DNA of 64,000 bases from the NCBI GenBank assembly GCA_037039925.1, contig JAXRKP010001337.1, positions 67,501 to 131,500 of the forward strand, written 5' to 3'. Under the pieces are notes generated by a model. It searched no databases. It was given only the letters and a program-made list of their open reading frames with translations, and was not told the origin of the DNA. Made by a program: the position numbers and the translations under genes. Shown in pieces: positions 1-18,700 of the stretch (its first letter is position 1; each line of letters starts with the position of its first letter). Origin of the DNA: Doris montereyensis (lineage: Eukaryota > Mollusca > Gastropoda > Nudibranchia > Dorididae).

Positions 1-52
1 ACAGAGACAGACAGACAGACAGAGACAGACAGAGACAGACAGAGACAGTTAT
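1..52. repeat. (ACAGAG/ACAG)n microsatellite at window edge
   Basis: Tandem short units of acagag and acag run from the first base to about position 52. The array is cut by the window edge, so its full length is unknown. Confidence 0.85.
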
Positions 53-2530
53 AGAGACATACAATGAAAGAAGGGGAGATAAACCATACATAAGTTTTCA
101 TAGAAAATTATGGATATAAACAATGGTGCATCAAATAAGTTAATCATGATACTGAGACACCATGAAATACTGAGAAAAACATATTGAACAAGTCCGCAAT
201 AATTAACTCTCACATAAATACAGAAGCAGCCACATACAAGTCTGCTAGTTATGAACCAAAATCATTTGATTGTCCACAACTGAATGCCTGCTTCAAGAAG
301 TAATTTGATTTTTTGTAACAGAATGATTCTTTCTGAAGATGTGGTCAAACAAAACAAGATACATGAAATTGACATTATTTTGTTCCCAAAGAAAAAACAA
401 TTATGGACAATTATGGTTGAAGTTTATATTTATCTAAATACCTATCATTGTTTGTTCTGGTCTATTCAGATACTTACTACAACCACAGGTTTTGGTGGGA
501 AACCTACATCACTGAAGTCCCACCTACCTATCACTCCCTAGTCACTGAGCAAATCAAGTTGGAAAAGCAGAGTTGGAGGGAGCAAAGCAAGATTCAGCGT
601 TGGTAAGGTAGCCCCTTTTTACCCAATTTAATTGCTAGGGCTCGTCTGATCGCCGAAGAATTAAGCAACAGCATCCACAAGTGACCCCAACGCCAGCTGA
701 GAATGTAAGCAACTTTGTCACCATTTCAAGGGCTCTATCAGAGATCGAATGACCCATGTAATATCATAAAGAAGAAGAGGAGCAAAGTGAGCTGGACAAC
801 AGTGGGATATTGACATAGTGAGAAAATCCCTGAATCAATAAGCATTTTCTTTTTTCAAATAGAACAGTTCAGCAGGTTTACATTTTTTTTAAACTGTGGT
901 GGCTCTATTTTAATCAGACCCCAAAGGGAACATTTTCAAGTAAGCCTACCATCAACAGAGAGAAGCAGTCTTAATTTGATTAATTTCAATAAACAACAGT
1001 TTGACAAGCTTTCACAGAAAAAAAGAATAATTCTGCATGACTACCTGATTTCAGTTATAGATCTCTACCCACTTTGGATAAGTGCATCTGATCATTTCCC
1101 ACCTTCAATTCACTGGGCACTTATATATAAATGACTAAAATTGTATACAATGCTTTTCTTACTTTCAGGAAACAGTTTTATATTTCAAAGACATCCAGTA
1201 ATGCACACAAAACAAAACAGTGTGACATAATATGTGCATATCAACAAATTGTCAGGTAAACTATAAAAACGTATGTGCCTATATACAAATATGTACATAA
1301 GTATTTATAATTAGAAGACAGTAAAGCCTTAAATTTACATGGATAGATATCATAATAAGTAAATGACATGTAAGTGTGTAACTTGTAGAAAATTAATATG
1401 TTTAATATCTATGCATTTTTCTGCCCAACAATGAAATTTCTTTGTGGAGAATTCATATACATGTAACAACATTTTTTGGATGGGTTTAGTTTCTCTATAA
1501 GTAAGCAAAGAAAAACACACACAATAAGGGCAAACAATGCAAATTGAATACAACAGGAAAAAACTAGCTTTAGACATCTAAAATATCGGTGACATTGAAG
1601 TTTGTGCAATCCATATTTCTGTTGTCCTTGTCTTCATCTTTGTTGGATTGTCTCTCTATTTCTGTGCTTATTTGGCTCATGATATTGGTTGCAGGAGGAT
1701 CATTGTTTTCACTGTACCTACTAATAATATCTGTTAAGGACAATGAAATACTTTCAAAGGGTATTTTTTAAAGGAATGTTTAAAGAAGCATTTATTTACA
1801 TTGCATATTAAATACAACTTACATGTATGTAACAATGTACACCAGATAGTAGAACAGTCTATGTTATATTTCAATAATCAAATTAGAAATAGAAACATAA
1901 ACTACTGAATAAATTTTTAAAAACCCAACAGAGTAACAAACTAAAGAAATCAAAGCACAATGTTAAACGAAAGGAATCTCATGAGTTAACATTCTTAAAA
2001 TAAAGAAGCAAAATAACAAAGTGCCCCCTACCACCACCCATTTCCCCTCCTTAGCCCCCCCCCCCCCCTTTTCCCCTTTCAAACTGAATACTAAAGAGTT
2101 GAGATGGTTCAAAATGTTAAAAGTCATATTTGGAAAAAAAAAATATGATTCTGGTCACCAATCAGAACAAAAGATAAAACAGTAAATAAATGGACACTAG
2201 AATAACAAAATAAATATACAAAGGATTAACATGCATGTAAAGAATAGCTTCACCTTAAATACACAAGAAGAATTGAAATTGAACTCTAAGCATAACTCAA
2301 AATGTACAAAAATTGCCACATAATACTAAATATCTTTAAGGGGCTGATGATTTTATTTTACATGTCTTTGGTTTTATTCCCGATGAGTCAATGGAATAAC
2401 TCGATGTTAATATATCCAGCAGTTTGCAAGAAAAAGTATAGAGGTAAAAGTTACACTTTTGATGTAAACAAAGACAACATTTGCATATAGAAAAGTTCCC
2501 CAAAAGTAAATATCACAGGTCTTGACATGC
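53..2530. other. 3' flank of LRP2BP, no gene seen
   Basis: AT-rich DNA with no ORF that looks coding on either strand. It contains a 5S rRNA-like segment near 640-680 and a poly-C run near 2056. A minus-strand AATAAA at 2353-2358 lies about 175 bases past the LRP2BP stop codon and is a plausible polyadenylation signal for that gene. Nothing else is recognised. Confidence 0.5.
638..682 (+). repeat. 5S rRNA-derived segment (pseudogene or SINE head)
   Basis: The stretch ctcgtctgatcgccgaag followed by ttaagcaac closely matches the internal part of animal 5S rRNA, which reads ctcgtccgatcaccgaagttaagcaac. This is the region holding the pol III internal control element. The first and last thirds of 5S rRNA are not recognisable, so it is not an intact gene. 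It could be a 5S pseudogene fragment or the remnant of a 5S-headed SINE. The match is from memory of the 5S consensus. Confidence 0.5.
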
Positions 2531-9073
<6,543 letters not shown>

Positions 9074-9558
9074 CTGTTGAGGCAAATAATATTCACATAT
9101 TGTTTAATTGGTTGTACATTGATATGACATGCAGATTTAGCTTTGCTGACAAAGATTAACCATAACAAAAAATTTAGGACGTGAAACCGTATCTCTATTA
9201 ATTGAGCACCATTCTCATACAGAATGGCAGGTCATAGAACATGGTATTGGGTTTTGCGTTAAGAAGTTACTTTATTTGTAAATATTCCACTTCTTGTCTA
9301 AATCAGTGGTCATTTATGAGTAAATCAATTCAAATCTATATGTTCACCTGTCCCTTGCCATTGTCAATACTTGTTTGTTTGTTTGAAGTAAACCCTGTCC
9401 ATTATGGCAGTAATCTCAGGGTTCATAACTGACTAATATTACTCACATCTGTCTTGGTAGAATATTAAGTATTTTAAAAACTCAAAACTTCCATAAACAA
9501 TTGAAAATATCATAAAAAATACAGTCAGTGTGATAAAAATGTATTGATACTTAGTATT

Positions 9559-10180
9559 CTAGATTTGGTGATACAGTCTAATTTCTTGTAAGTATTCGAA
9601 AATGGTTTTTGGATCAGTCACTCGAAAGAGTTTGTAAATGTTTCTTTCAAAACAATATTTCAATTGTATATTAACCAGATCAAAGCATTCTATTACAACA
9701 TGTTTAATAATAAAAATGCAATCACAGGTCTGACAGAAAGGCTGGTAATCATGGGTCAACAGGAAACCTTGTGTTAGCTAGCAGTGGCCAATATGGAGGC
9801 GGCTTAACATGCTCTCTTCTTTCCTATTTCTTACGTCTACATTTGTTCTTTTTGTCATTTTTTGGATCACTTCATGAAGCTTGCTATTAAATTCATGGTC
9901 CCATTCCACCTGCCAAATTGTGTTAATATAGTTATCGATTAAAACCTTTAAATTTGCGAAATTGAGTAAAGCTTTGGGGTTGACATCTTTAGAACGTTCC
10001 CCTATTGCTAATGAATCGACACTTGCATTTCAATTGATGCCCACATGCACAATGCCATTTCACCATACAAACTATTATGTAGTTCAATTCCATTTCAATT
10101 CATCATTGATAAGTATGTGCTCAGTGCTTTGTATGAAAAGACACCAATAATTATCACCATTCTTCCATAGTAAAATCTCT
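9559..10180 (-). mobile_element. nimbus/I-clade LINE remnant: RNase H end and C-terminal zinc knuckle
   Basis: Read on the minus strand, the end of an RNase H domain (VHVGIN..ASVDSLAIGE, 10060-9990) runs into INTIWQVEWDHEFNSKLHE and LSRLHIGHC. It then reaches a CxxC-containing segment QPFCQTCDCIFIIKHVVIEC ending in stop at 9559. The order RNase H, RLxIGH, Cys-rich motif, HxxxEC is typical of I/Jockey-type elements such as nimbus. At least two in-frame stops mark it as dead. Confidence 0.7.
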
Positions 10181-10195
10181 TCAAGGCTGTTAAAA

Positions 10196-10455
10196 TTGAT
10201 AAAACCAGAGCTTTTCCTAGTTTCTATAGTGTGAAGAGGAATAAATGATAACATATCCCCTGCTGAACAGGAAAATAATCTGTTGCAGGTTTTACTCCCA
10301 AGTTGATGCTGGCACCCATTTGTACTGGGGTGAGTGATGAAAATGTGTTAATACTGTTAAGCATATTTCCCAAGGAACACAATATTGTGCCATGATTAGA
10401 ACTCGTGACCTCATGACCCAGAGTCTAACAGCCTAAACACTAGGCTACCTACACC
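10196..10455 (-). mobile_element. SINE family A, diverged minus-strand copy
   Basis: The reverse complement carries the family body (tttctatagtgtgaag near 10220) and a decayed tRNA-like head near 10390-10455 with the B-box relic gaactcgtgacctcatgac. The order and spacing match the copies at 3725 and 43288. Confidence 0.6.
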
Positions 10456-10671
10456 ACAATATAAATATGTGTACCATATACATTTGTCATGATAACCACT
10501 TCTATAAAGAAGAACCATAAAAATATAGGACTTTTCCCTTCACCATACTCATGGAAAAACTTCTCTAAATAGAGCTCTTCATTATACAACAAATGCCCAT
10601 ATATTCATGCTATATATCAACATTATTAACCTTGGAAGCTCCTGTGTGTTTGTAAGCCTTCATTAGAAATA

Positions 10672-11207
10672 CAGTTCAACCCACATATATCGACATCATA
10701 TATGCTGACATCCTGCATATATCAATGTCATACCAAAGTCCCGTTTTTTTCCTTATATTATATTATTAGTAAAAAATATTGATATTTCGACATAAATTTG
10801 ACCCAAACCCCTTATATCGACTTCCCGATTTTGTCGGTGCAGGCAAAAATCAGTCTACTGACAGCATAAATATCCGTCGATGGCCGGTAAATTGATTAGT
10901 GACAGCTAAGAATTGGCAAATGAAAACACATGCCTGTAGCCCAAGAAAATTAAAAAGCATGCTCTTCGACCAATGAAATCCCGTACACTGGACTAATTGA
11001 AGCCAATGACAACGCATGCTCTTCAACCGGTGAAATCTTAGGCAGGTCCTGCACCAATCAAAGCGCAACTCGAACACCACGATTGTATTATGGCTTTTTT
11101 TTTAGGTGGTGTCAATTTATTTTATTGGTTGCTCTGATACATCGACAACCTCTTATGTCGACAAAATTTGGTGGTCCCAGTGATGTCAATATAAGAGGGT
11201 TGAACTG
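10672..11207. mobile_element. Tigger/pogo-like MITE, TIR CAGTTCAACCC, TA duplications
   Basis: The left end cagttcaaccc follows a TA at 10670-10671. The right end gggttgaactg is followed by a TA at 11208-11209. Inside each end are subterminal copies of an atatcgacat-like word, also in inverted orientation. The interior has a short duplicated motif (gcatgctcttcgacc and gcatgctcttcaacc) and no transposase. CAGT termini with TA targets fit the Tc1/mariner-pogo group. Confidence 0.75.
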
Positions 11208-11209
11208 TA

Positions 11210-12290
11210 TATTGATTGTGGGTCAGACTTGAAATATTCTATCACTTTCATCCCCTTAGAAAAAAAGGTTTTCTCTGTTAAACGTGGTGTGGGTTTATCA
11301 ACATTATTACGGTACTGGGATTATGTGATTTGAACGTCATTTCATAGATAATACAGAGACCAAACCAACTTAATGGAAAAAAAAAGTGCTTGGTTAAATG
11401 TGAAATTATCGACCATATAAAATGAAAATAACAGGAGTAGGAGCGTGGTCAAAATAGCCCTCAGAACCACAATCATCTGGCTGTCCAGGCAACCTTGCTG
11501 GCCAGGGTCATTGCCTGGCAAACAAGACAAACAACCCAACCTACAACTCATTGAAGGCATCGTAGCAGTTCAAGGGTTAACTCATCATCTAAGATTTTGA
11601 TGAAAGTACCCAACATGTTCCTTCACTCCTATATTTTGTTAGAATTTTTCATGTGACATTTAATGTAAAAAAACAACCCAAAAGCTACACGTTGTCGTGA
11701 TTGAATCCAACGTTTCTGATGCAAATCAATAATTTAGGAATTTGTATTATATTTCATGCCCATTTAAGATATCTGATATTTTGAGGCATAATCAACACAT
11801 ATAAACCAAAGCAATAAAAGCGAGTTTTAAAAAAGCCAATAAAAGGGACAATTTATACAGAAAAAGTATTGTCTTCTTTTACATAAGGAGTATGGATCAT
11901 TTAAAATCCCTGAAACCCCTAGAACTGCAACCTTTATGCTCACTAAGCACCTGAGATGGCCTTAAAGCTGGTTACTGAATAACACTACTCTATATCTTTG
12001 AAGATAAGGAAACTCTATGATGGAGTCATATGATTGTCAAACGGGCACTCATTACAAATTGATGTCCCATTGCTTAACATGCATTCCAGTAGAGAATACA
12101 GCTGTAGGATTGGCAAATTTGACTGAATTTATTATATCAAATAGTATTGCCTACAAGCGTCAGTCAAGTATTTTAATGAATTGATTAACATGTATCTATC
12201 AGAAGTAAATTCAGTATTAGCACTATGAAACAAATCTATTATTCTGACTCTAATTCAGACGGGACACCCCCTGAACGCATTATTATTTTT
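11210..12290. other. Unassigned AT-rich spacer
   Basis: No credible coding sequence. A short inverted repeat (ccaggcaa...ttgcctgg) occurs near 11484-11518. The word tatctatcagaagtaaattc at about 12192 recurs at about 12785, flanking the GA-rich block. Confidence 0.4.
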
Positions 12291-12359
12291 TTTTTTACAC
12301 TGGATTCCCTTTATTGAGGCAGCAGATCCCCTGAGCCCTGGGTGCACAGAGAATAAGAA

Positions 12360-12361
<2 letters not shown>

Positions 12362-12418
<57 letters not shown>

Positions 12419-12437
12419 GAGGGAAGCAGCAGGAGGC

Positions 12438-12489
<52 letters not shown>

Positions 12490-12541
12490 GAGAGAGAGAA
12501 GAGAGAGGCAGGGAGAAAGAGAGAGAGAGAAAGAGAGGAGG

Positions 12542-12640
<99 letters not shown>

Positions 12641-12700
12641 ACCAGCAGAGAGAGAGAGAGAGAGAGCAGCAGCAGCAGAGAGAGAGAGCAGCAGAGAGTG
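12362..12700. repeat. (GA)n polypurine tract, interrupted
   Basis: About 340 bases of almost pure purine on the plus strand, mostly GA with occasional CAG interruptions such as agcagcagcag near 12667. A direct repeat of about 31 bases (12190-12221 and 12783-12813) brackets this block. Confidence 0.95.
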
Positions 12701-12920
12701 TTATTTCATATTTTCTTCATTACGTTCCCCAGTACATGTCATAATCAATACCAGTGTCAGTTAAGTGTTTTATTCAGCATTAATGTATCTATCAGAAGTA
12801 AATTCAGTATTAACGTGTTCTACCTGGCCAATCATTCCAGTTCCGTATGTCAACGGAACATAAATTCTTAAAGAAAAGAATACTATTGCAGCTAGATAAA
12901 AATATAGACAATTTTCTAAA

Positions 12921-13676
12921 ATGGGTGATATTGATGTGGTGGATTCTAGTGATAAGGAACTGACTCTAAAAGTAAGAAATGATTTCACATTTATGAGTTC
13001 AATGTGTTCTGTGTTAATCTGATCTGAAGTTCAATCCATAATAAATTAAAAAGTTGTTGAGGCAAAAATATTATTGCAATTACATACAAGAATTTTGTAA
13101 AATAAAGGAGTGAATTGGATGTAGATCTAGATTATATCTTCCTAATGATCTCTGATATTAAATTTTTAGGCTCTACTCACACTACTATCAGTTAGGAGTT
13201 CGGACGATCGAATCTAAGAATGTCTAGACCTAGATTCTAGATCTAAATCTAGAATCTATATAGATCTAGATCTATACATGTAGATCTAGACATTTTATGA
13301 AAATAGATGAGGAATGAAAGCTGACATACCCATGATGTATGATTTTGCTAAATATCTAGATCTAAATGTTAAACTACGCTTGGGCCTATTGGTTGTTTCT
13401 CTGCTGCAAATTATTAATAATAAAACTGGTGTCAAAATTTAACAAGAATTACTTCCTTCGAAAGCTCTCTGGGTTGTCATGAGAACATCGTGGACCGGTG
13501 TACAAATTTTAAAAGTGTCATAATATTTTTCTCTACATAAACAGCTGCTTGATGAGACTATTGAGCGCATGGATAAAAATCGTTGTAGTGGTAGTTGTAG
13601 ACATACGTCGAAGTTCTATGACTTATCTAATTATGTGAGAAATCACTTTCCGGTTAATGATAAAAGAAATGTTTAG
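12921..13676 (+). CDS. Candidate small two-exon gene, unknown function
   Basis: Exon A (12921-12971) starts ATG with A at -3 and G at +4, after an in-frame TAA. It encodes MGDIDVVDSSDKELTLK and ends in phase 0 at donor gtaaga. Exon B (13545-13676) follows acceptor ctctacataaacag and encodes LLDETIERMDKNRCSGSC, a Tyr- and Asn-containing tail, and stop TAG. Together they give 60 residues with matching phase. I do not recognise the product. A donor-like gtgaga at 13634 could instead send it to further exons. The evidence is splice geometry and composition only; chance assembly is possible. Confidence 0.33.
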
Positions 13677-13879
13677 TTCCAACAATAACTTTTGCGTCTT
13701 CTTAAATCAATAATCGATTTGATAGTGCTGCCAGCATGTACATATCACGTGTATTATAAACCTTCCAGTACATGTGCTTTGATTTTTATTTTTGCGCATC
13801 AACAATCTTATTCAAAGTTATTGTCCCTTTGAAGAGCTGTTGTTATGGCGGCGCTTCATTTAAGACTTAAATATCTGAG

Positions 13880-13927
13880 CCATCATTGAATGTGTGTGCG
13901 TGTGTGTGTGTGTATGTGTGAAAGAGA

Positions 13928-13989
<62 letters not shown>

Positions 13990-14005
13990 GGAGAGAAGGA
14001 AAGTC

Positions 14006-14084
<79 letters not shown>

Positions 14085-14085
14085 C
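13880..14085. repeat. (TG)n then (GA)n microsatellite
   Basis: A gtgtgtg stretch at 13890-13920 leads into about 155 bases of (GA)n with a few interruptions. ORFs predicted here are runs of Arg-Glu or Leu-Ser and are not genes. Confidence 0.95.
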
Positions 14086-14421
14086 TGGGTGGAAGAAGAA
14101 TACACAATGATACACAATCCTACGCATTTCTGTGATGTATTTATCAAAACAAATGGACGTGGGAGAGATGAGCATAGATGAATGAGCTTTGACCGAGGAT
14201 GTGTTTGTAAGGGTCGGTTGTGTGTGTGTGTGTGGGGGGGGGGCTGTGGGAGGGATCGAATGAAGTTGTATATCTTACATATTTCTTGGTGTATTTGTCA
14301 TACTAATACTTATATTATATTACTGCATTAATGTTTAGCAATTTTATTGATGAGTATGTATTATTATTTTTTTACTTTTTTTATGAGGAACAGAATGTAA
14401 TTTCCTTCTTTGGATGAATAG

Positions 14422-14423
<2 letters not shown>

Positions 14424-14514
<91 letters not shown>

Positions 14515-14534
14515 GTTATTATTATATTATTAGT

Positions 14535-14569
<35 letters not shown>

Positions 14570-14666
14570 TGTTATTATTATTATCATTATTATTATATTA
14601 TTATTATCATCATCATTATCATTGTTATCGTTATTATCATTATTATCATTATTATTATCATTTTTA

Positions 14667-14728
<62 letters not shown>
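14424..14728. repeat. (ATT)n trinucleotide tract
   Basis: About 300 bases of ATT/TTA repeats with scattered substitutions (ATC, GTT). It directly precedes a truncated LINE that itself ends in (ATT)n. Confidence 0.95.
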
Positions 14729-14739
14729 TAACTATGTCT

Positions 14740-15410
14740 ACTCACATTAGTAAAGTATGCCAAAACTCATTGTTTCATTTAAGAAATATAAGAAACATTA
14801 GAACTTTCATTGATTACGATACTACAAAATTACTTATTAATGCCTTTGTCACCAGTCGACTTGACTGGCTTACCTAAAAATGCTATTCAAAAACTTCAGA
14901 AAGTTCAGAACTTCGCTGCTAAAGTAATTGCTCTTAAGAATAAAAATGACCATGTTACTCCCATTCTGAAAGACCTTCACTGGCTGCCTATAATTGAGAG
15001 AATGAAATTCAAAATCCTTTGTTTAACATACAAATGCTTACATGAACAGGCCCCTAACTATCTCAGCGAACTTATCTCGCATCATGTGCCTTCACGAACC
15101 CTTAGATCTAGTTATGACAATAACCTTTCTATGCCTCGTGCGTTTACGCGTACGGGGGATAGAGCCTTCTCAGTCTGTTCTCCTCATTTATGGAATGACC
15201 TCAGTGATTTGTGTAAATTGTCTTCGTCTTACGAATCTTTCAAGAAGAACCTTAAAACCCATCTTTTTAGGTCTACTTTTTCTTAATGTATGCATGATAA
15301 TTTTAATTTTGATTTTATTCAAATCATAATAATATGTTTTAAAATGTATGAAATTGTCTTGTACGGCGCATAGAGCTTTTAATGCTAAGATAATGCGCCT
15401 TATAAATTCA

Positions 15411-15486
<76 letters not shown>

Positions 15487-15497
15487 ATTATTATTAT
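14740..15497 (+). mobile_element. L2/CR1-like LINE, 5'-truncated 3' end with (ATT)n tail
   Basis: An open frame at 14810-15286 encodes the end of a reverse transcriptase ORF: LPKNAIQKLQKVQNFAAKVI, LKDLHWLPIIERMKFKIL, APNYLSELI and DRAFSVCSPHLWNDL. This pattern is typical of the L2/CR1/Rex C-terminus. An upstream in-register piece (HISKVCQNSLFHLRNIR) is separated from it by a frame change. The 3' UTR contains a 7-bp hairpin (ggcgcat 15365-15371, atgcgcc 15393-15399), then ttataaattc and an (ATT)n tail at 15411-15497. Confidence 0.85.
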
Positions 15498-15780
15498 TTT
15501 CTTCACTATGTTCTCCAGTACATGTCGTAATCCACAGGTACAAATACGGTGACACATACATACGCCAAAAACATCAAATCTTAATTGTCCATCAGTCCAC
15601 TCCCATTTATTTCATTATTTTTCTCTCTTCTATTTCATGAAGACGGGACATAAAGTTTTGCTTTCGTTGTTTTTTTTCCTATTTGTTACGATGGCGGTGG
15701 ACGTGGTGGTGTCTCGTTTTTCTTAGGACTTTTTTTCGCTTAACAAAAAATATCTAGGCATATGATATATATATATATAT

Positions 15781-18700
15781 ATCTTTCTTTCTTTATCAGT
15801 TCCCATGCTACCTATGCCCGAGATGATCTTTCTCTAGGATGCCCTGTCCTGGCATTTTCTGCTACCTTCCAAAAAAGTTAAATTTCTTTGCTTCAGTGCC
15901 TCTTTTATATCTTCTTCGCACTTTCTCAGAGGCCTGCCTTATGGTCTTTTACCTTTTTGTCTCTTTTAGTTTTCCCTACTACTCTTCTTAGATCTTTCAT
16001 TTTAGCTGCTTCTACTCTACTGTATTCTATATTGTCTAAGGTCCAGGTTTTGCTGCCAGAGGAGAGTAGGACAATAAACTGTATTGTATACTGCCATTTT
16101 GGTTTATGTTGACAATTCTTGTTTACCAACAAATGCCTTTCCTAGATGATATATATTGCACTTGCCATTTGGATTCTCTGGCTGATTTCTTCTCTTAGTT
16201 TTCCCTCTGAGTTAATCATTACTCCTAGGTAATTGTAGCTTTGAACTTGTTCTAAATTCTCCCTGCCCAATTTAAGATTTTGTGTTTTAGCTTCCCTAGT
16301 TACTAGCATTGTTTTGGTTTTTTTTTGCATTTACTCTCATTCCTCTTTTATTTAGTTCATTGTTCATAATGTTGATATTCGACTGAAGGTCCCTTTCTGA
16401 TTTTCCAAACAGAGCTAAATCATCGGCAAATGAAAGCATTGATACATTTACTGGTTTGAGTTTCCACATACCTACATTCATTTTCTTCATTTTTGAGGAT
16501 GCCTTTGCGACTGAATCCATAAATGTGATAAACAAAAGAGAACTAAGGATACAACCCTGTCTTACTCCTATATCTACATCAAATTCTGTAGATATGTTTC
16601 AGCTACTCTCACTGCACATGTTGGTTTATAGTAAAAAATAAATAAAAATTTAATGGCTTCTATTAAATTTTGCTCTACGTTGTGTTCTTTTAAGGAATGC
16701 CATAGTTGGTCCCTCCTCACAGTGTCAAATGCCTTTTCTGAGTCAATAAAACACAGGTGCGAGTCAATGTTTCTCTCAAGGAATATTTCTATTATTTGTC
16801 TAATTGTAAATATGTGATCTTGTACACTTCTTCCTGTTCTAAATCCACTCGGATGCTCTTCAATCTGATTCTCTACTCTTTTCCTTAATCTCATTTCCAG
16901 CATCCTTGCATATACTACGTTTCCTGGAACGCTAAGTAGTGATATCCCTCTACAATTTGAGCATCCCATAGTTGATCCTTTCTAATTCTCATGTATTGGT
17001 ACTACCGTTCCCTTTTTCCAGTCGTCGGGCACCTATTTGGACTTCCATACTTGTTGCCATATTGCATGTAAAGTTTGTTTGCCTGTCTCCCTGGGTTTTT
17101 AATCATTTCTGGATAAATTTGATCTGCTCCTGGGGCTTTTCCTAATTTCACTTTTCTTATACATTGTAGCTGTTTGGATTTCTTCCGTTGATACATCTAC
17201 ATCTTCAGCTGTCTCCTCTGGATTACTTGTTACTCTTGGTCTTACTAATTGATCTTTACTCCTTGTTTCATACGTTCTGGCGGGATTATGTAATTAGTGA
17301 AAATGCTTTGTCTTTGTCAAAACTCTTACCATTGTTCCTGTTTTGCTTTCCTAACTTCCTCTTTGGCGATAATTCTAAAATTCACGTAATCTATCCTATG
17401 CTCTGGTCTCTTTGTTTGCCAGTATTTCTTCCAGACACCTTTCTTTTCTTTGATCTTAGTCTTGACATTATCATTCCACCATGATGCTATTTTCCTATCT
17501 CCTTTTTTGTTTCCTACCACAGGCCTCTTCAGTACAACTGAGGAGTGTTTCTTTATACATCTGCTACTTTTCTTCTATTGTGCTATCATTCAGATCCATC
17601 TGTCTTTTACTGATAAATCTTTTTATCCTAGATTGGTATACCTGTTTTACTACTGGTTTAGTTAGTTCCTCTATTTGGAGTTAAGTAGCTTTCTTCTCTT
17701 TCCTTTTCTGTTTGTTTTCTTCAGTCAGTAATCTCATTTTGGCAATCACTAAGTGATGATCACTAAATATGTCTGCTTCTCTGTTTACTCTTGCATCCAA
17801 TGTACTGTAAAAAAGGGAGCTGCTATTATGTAGTCTATCATTGATTGTTCACAACGGTCTTCATTTACTCTTATATTAATTGTGGATATCTTTATGAGTA
17901 TGAGGAAAAAAGGTGTTGGTTATTTTCATGTTATTCTTTAGGCAAAAATATATTAGTCTCTCTCCATTTGGAGAAGTTGTTGTCTCTCCCTCTTTTCCTG
18001 TTACTCCTCCTGACGTTTCTGCAATGTTGCATACTCTAGCATTTAAATCTCCTAAAAGCATTAGTTCCTGTTACTGTTTGGGTTTAAGATTTTCTGCAGC
18101 TATTTGTAAATCGTTTTCAAAGATATCTTTTTCTTCTTTAGTTGAGTCATCGTTTGGTCCATAAGCTATTATTAATAATTTAATTTCTCGTCCTTTTGGT
18201 TTAATATTTACCTCTAATAGCCGTGGGCTTATAAATTTCCAACTTTCTAGTACTTTTTTAGTAGCTTTTCATGCCTTTTATGCACTAGGAAACCTACTCC
18301 TGCTCTAGCTCTATCTTTGACATCTACTCCTGAGAAGATTTAAGTATGATTTGGTCCTACATTTTCTATTCCTTGTCCTTTTTTGTTTGTTTCTGTAATG
18401 GCCAAAATGTCTACTTTGAAATTTCCCATTTCTTCAATTAATTCCAACTCTTTTCCATTTATTGCCCTAACGTTCCATGTTCCAAAAATCACGTCCGTAT
18501 TCGTTTCCAAGTTCGTCTTCGAAAGATCAAGCCAGTTGTATAATATTTATTTCTCTGAATGTTTGATTTTGGATAAGAAGGGGATTAGCCCACTGTACCC
18601 TAGGTAGATGGTGGGGCTGCCACCTTGAGGCCCCCTATCAGGTCTTGTTATTTTCTGTCAGGGTTAACTCCCTTAGCCTTTAGTCATTCAAGACCAGCCT

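Noticed and set aside
13840..13860. YY1-like atggcggcg as a promoter for LRP2BP
   Set aside because: The motif alone is weak, is on the opposite strand, and no first exon of LRP2BP could be linked to it.
13867..14181. Overlapping ORFs rich in Arg-Glu or Leu-Ser
   Set aside because: They are translations of (GA)n/(CT)n microsatellite in different frames; the same applies at 35109-35462, 38957-39272, 40471-41176, 41391-41633, 42225-42697 and 43752-44384.
17188..18164. Several plus-strand ORFs rich in Leu and Phe
   Set aside because: They are antisense shadows of the minus-strand RTE-like LINE.
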